Shown here: piece by piece, positions 36,565 through 48,218 of the stretch
Position numbering within the stretch: the first letter of the stretch is position 1
How the letters are laid out: each line of letters begins with the position of its first letter
Assembly (NCBI GenBank): GCA_034440575.1
Contig: JAOTOL010001519.1
Location: forward strand, 359,501 to 423,500
Direction: 5' to 3'
Length of the DNA stretch: 64,000 nucleotides
Source of the DNA: Imbricaverruca yamaguchii
Taxonomy: Eukaryota; Arthropoda; Thecostraca; Neoverrucidae
Made by a program: the position numbers and the translations under genes
The notes under the pieces: generated by a model
Told to the model about the DNA's origin: nothing
What the model saw: only the letters and a program-made list of their open reading frames with translations
The model's database searches: none

Positions 36565-37745
36565 TGTGCGACTTCCGAGGACCCTGTGCTGCTTGAGCCG
36601 AAGCTTGGTGTCCCGGACCTGGAGGCGGTCCGATCTGTAGCGCACGTATCGAAGATCTCGGTTCCATCCGTAAGTAGAGCGGATACTATGCGTCACGTGA
36701 CCATTCCACCGCACGCTCAGATCGGAACGTTAGAGGTCGATTACGCGGAAAAGCCTAGCCTGGTCACGCTAAGCATTCCGCCGCCGATATCGACTTTGAG
36801 AAGATGGTTAACTTGTCTGACACGGAACTAACCCCGAACCAGAAACAAGCTATATTTTCAGCACTGATCCGCCACAAGTCTATGTTTGGTGGCCGCCTAG
36901 GTTTGTCTGATTTGCTGGTTCACGACACAGACACGGGCAGTCGCCCTCCCGCGAAACAAAGTCCGTGCAGAATTCCGCCTGACCTGCGCGCAGAGGTCAA
37001 GGGCCAGCTCGGCGAACTGGTGCGGGAAGATATGCCGGTGCAGTTGCACCGCTCCTGGACGACGTCGACCTGTGTTGGTCGGCAGAGATCCGGGCAGCCG
37101 CTGGTCGTGAGCGATAAGCAGTGGCTCAACGGGTAACGCACCCCCCCCCCCCCGCTCCCCACCCCCTTCAGCCGCGTAACCAATGTACCCTGATGTACTC
37201 GACGGCCTGAAGGACGCCTCTATTTACCGTAATCTGGCTGAATTCCACCCACCACCAGATCGGTGTAAATCCGAAGCATCGGCACAAAGCGACCATAGCT
37301 ATGCCTTGGAAAGCCGTAGGCCTCGCGTCTTACTTTATGCAGTGCATTAGCAAGTTTGTGGCCGGCTGCGTCCCACAGTTCCCTGTGGCCGTGAAGTGCA
37401 CTTTGGATGGGCATTTGATGCCTGGTTAGCCTTCGATTCGCTCCAGCGAGCTCTGACGGCTGCTCCGATTCTCGCCTTGCCTTCCTTTTCCGACAACGCG
37501 GGCAATTTCGTGCTGGAGTGTGACGCACCCGGCGTAGGAGTGGGAGGAGTGCGCATGCAGACCGGTGGGAGTGGCGCGGAGCGCGTCATAGCATCCGGTA
37601 GCTAAAGTCTATTCAGGCTATTCAACTACCAAAAGGAACCACTTCGACGCCATTACAATTACAACAGTTCAGATAATACCTCCTCGGGTGGGGTTTTCTT
37701 CTACGGACAGATCACGCTAGCTTTCAGTGGCTACTGAATTTCTGC
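36565..37745 (+). pseudogene. Decayed Ty3/gypsy pol: protease-RT linker, RT start and RNase H
   Basis: Read in shifting frames, the segment shows a protease/RT linker (VLLEPKLGV, IPPHAQIGTLE), the RT N-terminal region (LLVHDTDTGSRPP, an RIPPDLRAEVK helix), a weak remnant of the palm entry after a C-run at 37140, and RNase H motifs: LTAAPILALPSFSD, FVLECDAPGVGVGG, then RTDHASFQWLLNF in another frame (37677-37742). The YxDD region is largely lost. It has several frameshifts, stops and deletions and is not functional. No LTRs were found. Confidence 0.8.
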
Positions 37746-38397
37746 AAATGTGCGGGACTCCGCACGTGTTGGACTCAGTCGATATCAGGCGTTGATTTTA
37801 TATTATATTATATTGTATATTGTAAATTGTATATATTGTATATTGACTTACAAGTACATCCACGCAGCTGGTGGCTATTATTGCACAGGATGGATATGAA
37901 TGAATAAGTGAGCTGAATAGCTGAAAGGACGTTAGGATTAAGGACGTTACATTCTAGAGCACTGCAGCCAGTCGGCGCCGGCTCAATAGACTGCAACAAG
38001 GACGAGGGTAGGTGTCAGGTCACGGAATGGAAAGTTGCTGAGAAATCAATGGCAAGGATCGTCCATATAAATTATACAATACAAAGGAAGGATTTTACGG
38101 GTGTAGCAGAAAAGCGAGGCCAACGGAGCCGCCGTGGATGCGTCCGGTCACCGTCCCCTGTTCGCGATCGATGCGGATTCGTCTGTCTGTCCAACGGCGG
38201 CTACTGGTCGCTGCTTCATTCGCGCCGGGCGATTGCAGAAACAGCCTCGCATTTGTCGCAGGGTCTGAGGCCGCACCGCCGTCTGTCAGAGGAGGGTGGC
38301 CTGTGGCTCTCGGCACGAGCTACGTTTGCCGAACGGTCTGCTGTGCCGAGCCTTCTGACGTCGGCCTTTCACAAGCGAGCAGCTCCAGGTGGCGGTG
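37746..38397. other. Spacer within the gypsy remnant, with TATTA microsatellite
   Basis: A short TATAT/TATTA-rich microsatellite lies at 37799-37850, followed by CpG-rich sequence from 38100. The sequence sits between RNase H and integrase parts of the retroelement but I could not align it to pol. Confidence 0.4.
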
Positions 38398-38454
38398 TCG
38401 GGCGCTGCATGACCGAAGCAGTCGATGCGCTCCTAAGCCCAAATAACCAACCAA
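38398..38454 (+). mobile_element. Mini-retroposon, family C, 57 bp with perfect duplication
   Basis: The 57-base insert begins TCGGGCGCTGCATGACC and ends CCTAAGCCCAAATAACCAA plus CCAA. It is flanked by CCAGGTGGCGGTG at 38385-38397 and again at 38455-38467, a perfect 13-bp target duplication in non-repetitive surroundings. The GGGCGC/GCGCTCC arms pair as a stem. The element is complete in itself, so it is either an ultra-short retroposon or an extreme 5' truncation of a longer one. Confidence 0.88.
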
Positions 38455-39180
38455 CCAGGTGGCGGTGCCGGCAAAGCTGGTACCCGGAGTGCTCGTGTCG
38501 CCCCACTTTGGGTCCAGCGGCGGATATTTGTATTCGGGAAGGCTGCCGGCCGAACGTCGTCTATGATTTCACTGACTCGATACGGGGCGAGGTGTGAAGA
38601 AGCTCTGCCACCGATGTGAGCCGGCTGTGACGACAGGAACTCCCGCGCCCGTCCCCAGGCCGACAATGGAGAAATTGAGCGGAAGGGCGCCACTTGAGGT
38701 GGCGGGAATGGACGTCCCGTCTGGTCTGCCAACCACGTGGAGCGGTCATGATCACCTGTTGGTCGCGGTCGACCGCTTTATCGACCTGGGCGCCGGCCCT
38801 CCTCGTGCTTGCGCCCAGGTGCACTACTCAAAGGGGTTGGATCCTCGTCTCCGCCAGTTAGTCTTCAGCAGGAAGCCCAGAACGCTGGCCGAGGCCAAAC
38901 TGAAGCGACCGCCGCATCGCGCTGGCCAGCGACGAGGGGCAGTGTTTCCACTCTCTTCAGAAGACCCTGCAACTGACTCAGCTGGTTCCGCGCTGGTATG
39001 ACCGAGCACACAAAGTAGATGAACAATACCATGACCGAAAAACCAACGCGCTGTCTTACGCCCCGCGCGAAGCAGCGCTCCTGTACTGGGGTATGGTCCC
39101 CGCGGCCGTTCATTAGACCGCTGAAGACCTCGGCGACTGAAGCTGACACCAGAGCACGAAATTACCCAGTACTGGCGTCC
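38455..39180 (+). pseudogene. Decayed Ty3/gypsy integrase region
   Basis: A C-x2-C pair of the zinc-binding region (KKLCHRCEPAV, about 38597) is followed by APLEVAGMDV and then VAVDRFIDL, matching the start of the integrase catalytic core with its first Asp retained. Farther on, RWYDRAHKVDEQYHD and a PREAALLYWG segment resemble the C-terminal part. Frames shift and a stop ends the last part near 39115. This is a non-functional continuation of the pol remnant at 36565-37745. Confidence 0.7.
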
Positions 39181-39372
39181 GCCAGTCCGTCGAGGCCCAC
39201 CGCAGTGGGCCAGGTAAACGTCCCGCCGCTAGTTCCTGCCGTTCTGCCTCTGTCGCAGGTACCCGGTGGTCTCAGCTGCTGACGACCTGCGTGACCCGAC
39301 ACCGGTGGGTCCGTCATTAGCTCCTGTCTTCTGCCTCTCCGAGCCAGAAGACGCGGCAGCCGCGGACGTGGT

Positions 39373-39535
39373 AGGAGGCCGAGGTAGCTCGGTTGGCTTA
39401 GCATCGGACTCTTGATCGCACGATCGTGGGTTCGAAACTCACAACCGACGTAATTTACCAAGTCCACCCGCGACAAATCGGTGTGAGAGGTTGGCGACGC
39501 CCTATAACCTAGCGGTTGAATGCGTCGTAAAAGAA
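39373..39535 (+). mobile_element. tRNA-derived SINE, family B (plus-strand copy)
   Basis: The head reads GAGGTAGCTCGGTTGGCTTA (A-box) and GGGTTCGAAACTC (B-box, about 39428). The body CGCGACAAATCGGTGTGAGA then GGTTGGCGACGC matches copies at 35147 and 56582. The end GAATGCGTCGTAAAAGAACC matches their tail region. The head differs from the other two, which suggests a different tRNA-derived subfamily on the same body. No clear target duplication. Confidence 0.8.
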
Positions 39536-40045
39536 CCCAAGACTCTTTTACGACTCTTCTCTTCTTCTTCTGCCTCTGCTGCAGGCACCCGGCGGTCTCA
39601 GCTGACGACCGTCGTTACCTGGAGCCGATGGACCGGTCGCCAGCTCCTATCTCCAGCCTCTCCCGCGGGTACCCAGCGGTCTCCAGCCGCCGACGATCGG
39701 CGTGACCCGGCACTGACGAATCTGACGGCTGTGACGGCGCTCGCAGTGGCCGTGACGAGCCCGCGCGGCCGCGGCCGGAGCCGCCACTGGACGGCGATGG
39801 ACAGCCACTGCCGATGGCCCTGCGCGCCGGCTTCGCGCTTCTCCCCGCCGGCGGTCGGCCGGCAACGGGGCCCGATGGCAAGGGGACGAGACGGCGACCA
39901 TCAAGGCGTGCGAGACGGCGACAACCTGCAGGGTCAAGCGCACATTCGGCCGGAAAACGTCGGAAGCCGGACGTCCGCAGTGAGGCTTAGTCACCCCACC
40001 GATGAGCCGCGGCTGACGGTCGCGGTCGCCTCTCGCGGAGACGGT
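39536..40045 (+). other. CpG-rich sequence downstream of the gypsy remnant
   Basis: An arginine/proline-rich frame is open here (39491 onward). It may be the decayed 3' end of pol with an RRPSRRARRR-like basic stretch, but I cannot support it by motif. Confidence 0.3.
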
Positions 40046-40375
40046 GGTAGTGACCTAGGCGGGACGCTTGGCGACAGTGGTGGTAATCGAGACGAGACGC
40101 TTGGCGACAGTGGTGGTAATCGAGGCGGGATGCTTGGCGACAGTGGTGGTGATCGAGGCGAAACGATTGGCGACGTTGGTGGTGATCGAGGCGGGACGCT
40201 TGGCGACAGTGGTGGTAATCGAGGCGGGATGCTTGGCGACAGTGGTGATGTTCGAGGCGGGACGCTTGGAGACAGTGGTGGTGATCGAGGCGGGACGCTT
40301 GGCGACAGTGGTGGTAATCGAGGCGGGATGCTTGGCGATAGTGGTGGTAATCGAGGCGGGACGCCGCCTGGCGAG
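40046..40375 (+). repeat. 33-bp minisatellite, about 10 copies
   Basis: Unit GGGACGCTTGGCGACAGTGG plus TGGTAATCGAGGC, period 33. The unit is a multiple of three, so it reads as an 11-residue repeat (GTLGDSGGNRG) in a 396-codon frame and openly in the others. I consider that long frame repeat-driven, not a proven protein. Confidence 0.93.
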
Positions 40376-42028
40376 TCGCGCGTCGATAATGCGGAGGTCG
40401 GCGGGGTTAGTCCTGGTATTGGCGAATGCGGCGGGGTCGGATATCCGACCCCGCCGAGGATATCCGGTCAGACGAGCGCCCGACCAATTCGCACCGTGAC
40501 CAGTGATTATCCTTCAACTAAGGAGCGCTATTTTGCTTGCACCGGGCTGGCTTCCGCCGAAGGCGAAGTGCACCTGGTTATTACCTTGGCTTTGTGGAGG
40601 GTGTTGTGTTGGGTTTCGGTTCCGAATGCTATCTTGTACGTTAATGGTGACGTCATTTGTTGTGACGTCGAGTCGACGTAAGAACGCCGCCGAGATATTC
40701 TTAGCCGGCTCTGGTATTGGGCGGAGGTGCGCACACGAGCGGCACTTGAGGGTGTTTCCCGTGTCTCGTGGTGGTAATAGAAGTACAAGAGCACGATACC
40801 GGCTTACATATAGCTCCCATTTATCATGTTGCCATCACACTTACTATTTTTGTATTTCTTTTCGTTGACATTTTAATTTGTTATGCCCACCAACAATTGT
40901 TGATGGAGGCTATTGTGCATTGCTGCTCACACGTAAGCGAGCCAGTAGCGTGCGTACTGCCACGAAGCCGACTACATTTGGGTGTTAATGTGGATTAATG
41001 ACTATTGAGAAAACGAAGCAGAGGAAGAACAATAAAACCGAATGTCAGAATATCAGCAAGAATATCAGAGAAAAGTAATTGTCACTGAATAAGTCTCCAG
41101 TAAACAGGCGCTACACAAATACTGAAGCGCAACAATCTGATGTAATGAGATTTAGTTGGGATCATATCATTCCTTGGCTATGGTATTTTCCCGCTTTATC
41201 CGTCTAGCTTGTTTTGGGCACTTCCTAAAAGTAAGGCTTCCGGTCATTATTAATTATTCACTCATGTAATTTGATTCTACTTCTTCCTTTTTTAGGGGCG
41301 GGGAACAGAACGCAGAAAAAGAAAACGATATGTAGTTTTTGCAGAGGAGGGTTTTGTGAAGTGCTTATTGTAGTGGTTGAGGTAACCACCAGTAGATGTC
41401 GCCGTGGTTGTCCCCTCACTTGAGCTATGTAAGCCCAATACAGTTTTCGTTCTGACTTCCTGGTGTGTGCATCGTGCCCTACGGCGGACTCGGATGGAAC
41501 CGAATCACTTATTAACTCGGACATACACCGAGCCACTATGACGAAGCGTCGCTGGCAGAAGAGGAGGAGATATAGTTTTGTTTTATTAGAGTGCAGAAGA
41601 AGAAGACGTATAGCTCTGCGAGGACAGTCTCACAACATCTGAACACATGTTTAATAAGTAGGTGATTAGTGAGGTGCAAATATCGTTTATTGTCACTTGC
41701 TCGCAGAACATGCAGTTCCATCTTCAATATAGGACCTAGGTAACGAAGGAAACTGCCTCCCAGACAACAGCACAATAATCTAAATGTGGAAGTAATAAAG
41801 TGCTGATTTAACGAACCTGACACTAAGCTTCTGGTGGCAGTTTTAATATCAAGTTAGGAGGCAAAATCGTAGCTGGTGACAGAAACTATGTTTGAACGTG
41901 CCAGCCGCTGTCATTGCCGTCATTACCGCGCTCATTACCGCTGTTATTGCCGAGCGTGAGTTTTGTGAATCTGTCGATATGACCTGGATATGTCAGGGCC
42001 AAAAATACCCCATAGCTGCTCAAGATCT
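40376..42028. other. Unassigned sequence
   Basis: GC-rich until about 40700, then AT-rich. TGACGTCA lies at 40648-40655. No gene recognised, and I looked for but did not find an LTR pair for the gypsy remnant. Confidence 0.4.
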
Positions 42029-42042
42029 GACTAGAAAGAATC

Positions 42043-42223
42043 GGGGCGGGGATGGCCGAGTGGTTAAGGTGTTGGGCTCTGGGTACAAAGGGTCCTGAGT
42101 TCGATACTAGCGCCGCTCGAAACATTTCCCAATCCCGCGGCCCACCTGCGAAACAGTGTGGGCGGCGCCATTAGCCGTGAACGTGCAGAAAGTGTGTCGT
42201 GAACCACCCAATAAACAAACAAA
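42043..42223 (+). mobile_element. SINE family A, full-length with perfect 14-bp duplication
   Basis: The tRNA-Leu/Ser-like head is GGGATGGCCGAGTGGTTAAG (A-box) with a B-box GAGTTCGATAC at about 42097. The body has AATCCCGCGGCCCACC and GGCGGCGCCATTAGCCGTGA, and the tail is AATAAACAAACAAA. GACTAGAAAGAATC occurs at 42029-42042 and 42224-42237 without mismatch, a sign of recent insertion. Confidence 0.95.
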
Positions 42224-42237
42224 GACTAGAAAGAATC

Positions 42238-43924
42238 ACGAAATTACCAGGTGACTGTGACGTATCATGCGAATGACATTCTTATGCCAGCTCTCACGGA
42301 AAATCGCGTGTGACGATATTCTGAAAACTGCAAAGCTCTCCGTAGAATCGACCAGTCTGAAGAGATTTTAACTGCAGAACACGTGCTTCATTGTTATGAA
42401 CAAAGCTCCAGTGTGAACGTTAAATTTGTATTCGTCAATAATTGTTTAGCATTCGAGACAGAGGAACGACCGGTTTCGGAGAGCACAATTGATAAAGGCG
42501 ACGAGGGGATACTATATAAGTGTGTCCCTTAATGACGAGATCGTTACATACGAGCTTTCTACGAGCGTATACACCTTTGTGTTCCAAGATGGTCTGATAT
42601 CCTACCAACACATCTTTGTAAACTGTCCAGCTTCTGACCTCGTGACCTGACATGACCTGGCCTGATGCTGGAACAAGGTATAAATTGATAAACCGATCTC
42701 TCCGGCTTTCGCAAAAGTGTGCACTGGTTGGAAGTAATGCAAAATAATGGTAAAGTCAGGTCAAATCGAGATAGCTTGCACGCCTTCACCTAGGTTGGCT
42801 TAGCATAAACTTAATCGTTCGTCAGTTCGATCCCATTAACATTCATGCCGAAATTAAAACGTTGCCACTTCTAAAAGGAAACCAATAGCTGTCTTAACCA
42901 ACAATGACATTACCCAGAATGACCGCAGTGGTCATAAGCTAACCATTAAGAGCAGAGTCTGGATTCATGGTGTGATGTTGGACCCGACACACCTGACACA
43001 CAGCCACTACCAAATATAGCTCGCAGTGTAAGGTTCCAACCGGAGGACCACAGCAGTCCACAACATCGCTGTTTAATCTGTGCATTACCAGTAGGCCGAG
43101 CATCCTTCATCATATCTACATCTGCTCTTACTAGTGCTCGTCAATGATAAAAGACAGGTGGGGTGGAGAAAGGAATATACCTGTTATTTGAACCTCGGTA
43201 GATATACGATCAATGATGCAGACGTGCCCTAAGGCTCAAATAACTAATTAAACTTTCTTCAGAACTTTCGTTCGGTTCTAGATGAAAGATGTCTGGAATT
43301 ATGTTGATTAATATCGGCGCTGCTAAGCTCAGCCTACTTTGAATTAATTTTTACAAGTTGTAGGTTTTGCGTTTCCGATTGCCAAATAGAGATTTTGTGT
43401 CCAAGAGTTAGCACTTCGACATCGGCGATATTTGCGATATCGTGAAAGCTGCTCATTTCTTTACAGCTTGGATGATTAGTTGAAGAATGCGCGACCATAC
43501 ATTATATACCAATATAGAATCTGAAATTTCCGGGCTAGAGTAGAGTTAGAACGGCAGGTTGAAGATCATGTGCAGCTTTCCAAACACACCCTCAGCTCTC
43601 ATACAACAAGCCTACGGGCCACTCGCTAAGCAAGAGTTAATTTACTGCTGATCTAATAAGAAGCTCCGTGTTTCAAAATGGACCACGCTGCACCCTAGCT
43701 TAATTTGCTTTCAGTCTGCTCTTCAGTATTCTAAATGGTCGTGGGAATCGCACCGTCTTCTGCGCCTCGGGCAACAAACAAGTCGAGGAAGCCAAACAAC
43801 TTCAAGGGATTGCCAAGGCCAAATTTATATCCCGAGAAGCGAAGTTAATTCCATGTCCTGAGCGAAGTAGACCAGGTTCAATTGTCTTTATAATTATGGA
43901 GTTGTATAGGGGAGGGGGGCCTTA
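42238..43924. other. Unassigned sequence
   Basis: TGACCT half-sites with a 2-base spacer lie at 42635-42648, and another half-site is at 42653. A weak tRNA-head-like stretch (TAGGTTGGCTTAGCA, then CAGTTCGATCCC) is at 42791-42834. No gene recognised. Confidence 0.4.
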
Positions 43925-44395
43925 TTAAAAAAAAAAGCCCCCCCCATGAGACCAAAGTGCCCTTTTGGCTAAAAGTGCCCTTTTGACTGAAAAGTGCCCT
44001 CTTGGCCGGAATGTCCCAAATTCAGCAAAAAAAAGTAACCTGCTTGATGTGCCCCGCATGTGCCAAAGGTGCCCTTTGGGCCCAAAACTATCCTTTTGGC
44101 GAATTTGTTTAAAGCCCACCCCTCCCCCCTCCCCGGTCAACAAAGTGTCCTCTTCACCGGAATGTCCCAAATTTAGCCCAAAAATTACCTGCCTTATGTG
44201 CTCAGCCTGTGCGAAAACTGCCCTTTTGGCCAAACATTTTTTCACGCCCACTCCCTTACCCCGGTCAACAAACATTCCGGTGTGCCCCGGACCGCAAAGT
44301 GCCCTTTTGGAGCCGGTCAGGTGCCTTTTGGAGCCGGCCAAGTGCCATTTTCGGTCCGGCCCACCCCCCATGGAAAAATCCTGGGTGCGCGCCTG
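43925..44395 (+). repeat. Degenerate array, ~19-bp period, GTGCCCTTTTGGCC core (locus 3)
   Basis: Successive diverged units such as AAAGTGCCCTTTTGGCTA, AAAGTGCCCTTTTGACTGA and AAAGTGCCCTCTTGGCCGG. A larger block of about 180 bp is itself duplicated (43995-44110 against 44145-44245). The right edge CCTGGGTGCGCGCCTG (44380-44395) reads CAGGCGCGCACCCAGG on the minus strand, like a hAT-type end. Long frames here are repeat-driven. Confidence 0.6.
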
Positions 44396-46599
44396 CAACC
44401 AGGTCAATTGGAATGGCGTCGTAGTGGCTGACCTGATCCCGCCTCGATAATCTGCATCCCTTTCACCAGCAACCGTCATGCATTCTTACTGTATGTACAA
44501 CTTGTGAAATGATTGAGAAGCGCTTCATAGCATTGCGACGGTATTCAACTGGATTTGTCTCAGTGTGCAAATACAAACACAAAAACGAAATTTAGTGATG
44601 GAAGTGGCGGGATCCTGGAACTTCGGGGTAGATTCAGCGGTGGTAGTGAATGAACAAAAGCATTGAAGAATACCAGCTACGTGATTAATTATGTGTGCCT
44701 AATGAATTTAAATGCAATGACGGGAATCACAAGACCAGTACATCATGGAACCAATTAATTTTCGCAGAAGGTGAGGTGTGAACTTGAGATACTACCATTA
44801 TACTGCCTGATCATCTGGTTGGACTCAATGTAACACTCTACACTCCTATTTAAAATAGTTGGCTTTCTCAATGCCAAGACTGCTTTGTTGATGCGAGAGG
44901 AAATTTATATCTGTTTAGCTAACAAAATTAGCACCATTTTGCGTATTATATGCATTCTGAAAAGTAAGTCAAGTAGTACAGCTTTTGAGGTACCAATAAA
45001 GACCAGAAACAATTAATGTCAGCAGTCTATTACGATTAATACTTCTGACGAAATAAACGCCTTGAAACATAAGGTAGATATATTGAAAAAGTATCGGATG
45101 ATTCAGGAATCAACCGGCCAACTTCGCTGTGGGCACCAAATTCGCAGCAAATCAAACTCCGATTTTATGTAGGTAAGGATCAGGTGGAAATTGTCCCGTC
45201 TTGCAGCAAAGAAATGTATGGGTAAGAAGAGCTTAAGTATTGTTGCGCGCTGGTCGGAAACTGGTGCATTGCTGCGATTATACAGAAGTCGAGATAACGT
45301 AAAATGTATTGGCACGCGTTTTAGGAATAACCAGCAACGTATTGGATTGGCTTTGAAGCTATCGATGAGCCTACGAAGATGTTCGACATGCTTGGACTCC
45401 GAAACTGAGCTTGAAATTGATACACTCGGTAGCAAAATTTGACTCAGTTTCGCGACATGGGTTTCAGACCCAGCGGCGAACGGTGGCTTCCCTCAATCAA
45501 TCCGTAGCACGCACATCCCTATCGAACTAGAAGTTATTTGCATTATAAACCTGCTAGGAAAATATAGTCCACTATGGCGGATTCTAGTAGGTCGCAAAAA
45601 GTTCCACAGCTTCATCAGCATGCAAACCATCAATAACTGAGCAGGGTATTAAGGACAAACAGCGACCCGGGCCGCTGAAATGGGCTTGCTTATTGTCATA
45701 AGCCGATCGATATGTCATCACTGGCGGACGAATGATCACTGTAGTGCATGCATTTGCAATGTTTGCACTTGCATTTTGTATTATTGTCTTATAGATATGC
45801 CAGTTTGGATACATCAGAAAATGTGGTCAGTTCATAATTATTGATGGATTCTGATGGCATGCAGCATTGCGAACTTTCTTCGTCGACTACGAATAGAGGC
45901 CACATTTTATAGACATTGATACTTTTCTCTGAAAAGATTTTAACATTTTGATACCTCTTCACAGGTAGCAGAACCAGGGGGAATTTGCCTTTCTCGGAGT
46001 GAGCTGCACTCCCTCCTGTGCACGAGGCAGATATTTCATATGTGTGCCACCGTTGAGTGAACTGTTGCCCTGGAAAACATGCCAGCGCAAAATGAATATG
46101 TGGACGCTACTGCAAAAACATAAAACTGGAGCCATATGTCAGCCGAGTCACCATGTTGATTTCCTGATCAGAATTAGCATGCGTGAGCATGTTGATTGCG
46201 AGCAAAGAATAATGTGTGCCTGAAGGCAAGAAGCTGTTCAAGTCATTTTACTCTGGGCGGCGTAAGTAACTCATTTCACTATCGCAATCATTGTAGCCGC
46301 TCCAGGCCGTAATCCAGATAGTGAATGTTCACCGCGCCCTCCGACATTTCGTGTCGGACGTTGATGACGTCATCAGCAGACTGCTCGACAGACTGTAGTG
46401 TTCACGACTGACTTGTGACCAGCCAGTTGAGCGACATACTCACGAGGACACCCGGCCTGGGCTGCCAGTTTTACACAGGTCTTTCTCGCGGATTGATTTG
46501 TTTTGCACTCTGCTATTCCGACTGTTTTGTAGTTCGATTGCATGAATGTAGCAGTGCTGTTCTTGCCCAGGTGAGCGCATTTGAAGGGGCTCGACCCGA
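44396..46599. other. Unassigned sequence
   Basis: No gene recognised. The minus-strand frame at 45103-45435 (110 codons) has no domain I know. A 14-base palindrome TGATGACGTCATCA is at 46362-46375. Confidence 0.4.
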
Positions 46600-47095
46600 C
46601 GTTTTGAGTCCCATCGTGATCTTCATGGACCCATATTTTTTTTTCGGGGGGGGGGGGGGTGTCAGCACGATTTTCAGGAGTACCGGACCTTTTTGGGCCT
46701 GCAGCGTGATTTCCAATGGTCATTGCCCGATATTTTGAGGCCTACAGCGTGGTTTCCCGGGGGCCCAGCACGACCTTTTGAGGCCCACAGCGTGGTGACT
46801 AGGTGCCCCGGCCCCACTCTGTGGGACCTTACTGCGGTCTTCAGGGGCTCAGGGGCAACTTTTTGGGGACCCCACCGGTATTTTGAGGTCCCTGGTCACA
46901 CCTTTTGGAACAATCGGCATCGTTATGGGGGCCCCGGGTCGATTTTGTGGGGACTCAATTCGATTTTCGGGGCCTCGATGCGATTTGGAGGCCCGGCGAC
47001 ATTTTAAGGGTTCCCTGTGCGACTTTTTATGGCCCTCAAAGGGATTTTCAGGTGCCCTGCTGCGATTTTAGAGGGCCCACAACCTCTCGGTGGAA
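46600..47095 (+). repeat. Degenerate array, ~21-bp period, GATTTT...GGCCC core (locus 4)
   Basis: Units such as GGGATTTTCAGGTGCCCTGCT, GCGATTTTAGAGGGCCCACA and TCGATTTTCGGGGCCTCGAT follow at 20-22-base steps over about 490 bases, with a G-run at 46645-46660. A CAGTGGCGAATCAAG hAT-like end lies 140 bases beyond, at 47236-47250. Confidence 0.6.
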
Positions 47096-47882
47096 CCTTT
47101 TGCTCCCATTGTTCGGTAACGCCACTGGTATTTTTCTTCTGAAAACCCCGGGGAAAATAGAGCAAGGCGCATTCCTATGCATGGACGAAGCTTCAAAATG
47201 TCGACTATTTGTTCGTTCCGTCGATACCTGAAATCCAGTGGCGAATCAAGAGATGCAGGGCCCGATAACACCAAGAATGCTATTTTGTTTCTCCTTCTAC
47301 TTCCTCCTCCTAATGGCCGCAAGTCCAGTGTGTCTGTGCGCAACGGTCACACATAAGCCGACTTAAAGCTTTATCCGTTCTATTATACCCATGTTTTCTG
47401 AGATCAACATTGATCATCATCAAGGTCAAAGTAAGCGAATCACGCAGGTCACACAGATATCACGCTGGAGATACATACGCCAGCAAACAATTGTTACGCA
47501 TTTTGTTATCCTTCCTGTCATTATTTATCTTGGCATTTATGTGTTAGGATTCGTAATCAATTTGATACAACACTACATCTAAGATCAAATTGTATTCACT
47601 ATTCCCTCTGTTACACGGTTACACTTTAGCATACAGAGTGCGCATATATGGCATTCTTCGTTGATGATGGGCGTGGTGCCTCTGATATAAATGGCCTCAC
47701 CTCAGCCACCGCCAACCGTCATTCGTCATACATTGTAAGATAATATAATCAGCTGGCAGCATGGCTCTAGTGGGAAGTACTCCGTGTTATTCTCGACGGA
47801 AGTTCTTGGATCCACCGTCCTGGAGATGCATGGTGAGGCAGCGGTAAATCTCCTGAAAATGTTTGTACTACATTGAAGTTAG

Positions 47883-47885
<3 letters not shown>
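47096..47885. other. Unassigned sequence
   Basis: Apart from the CAGTGGCGAATCAAG motif at 47236 I see no feature. No gene recognised. Confidence 0.4.

Positions 47886-47936
<51 letters not shown>
47886..47936 (+). repeat. (TA)n microsatellite
   Basis: About 50 bases of TA. Confidence 0.95.
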
Positions 47937-47937
<1 letters not shown>

Positions 47938-47973
47938 AGATTGGTCCTAATGTCGCCGAAGGTGGTGTTGGAC

Positions 47974-48152
47974 GGGGCAAGGATGACAGAGTGGTTGAGG
48001 TGTTGGGTTTTGGGTACCAAAAGTCCCGAGTGCAACACTCGCACCACTCGAGTCATTTTCAAATCCCGCGGCCCACCGGTGAAGCAGCGTGGGCGGCGCC
48101 ATTAGCCGTGCTCGTGCATAAAGTGTGTGGTGAAATATTCAATAAACAAACA
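47974..48152 (+). mobile_element. SINE family A, full-length, older copy
   Basis: Same layout as 42043-42223 but more diverged (A-box ATGACAGAGTGGTTGAGG, B-box region GAGTGCAACAC). The tail is AATAAACAAACA. Flanks GGTGGTGTTGGAC (47961-47973) and GGTGATGTTGAAC (48153-48165) are a 13-bp duplication with two mismatches. Confidence 0.9.
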
Positions 48153-48218
48153 GGTGATGTTGAACATCGTCGCAGACGATTGTGCTGCGCCTACAGGTGG
48201 CACCACATTGCAAATTAA

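Noticed and set aside
39491..40681. 396-codon frame, the longest in the window
   Set aside because: Starts inside a SINE, crosses CpG-rich sequence and a 33-bp minisatellite, and has no recognisable domain.
40500..41050. 3' LTR of the gypsy remnant
   Set aside because: No matching upstream copy was found before 36565.
42043..42115. Functional tRNA-Leu/Ser gene
   Set aside because: It has tRNA-like A and B boxes but continues into a repeated body and tail, with a target duplication; it is a SINE head.
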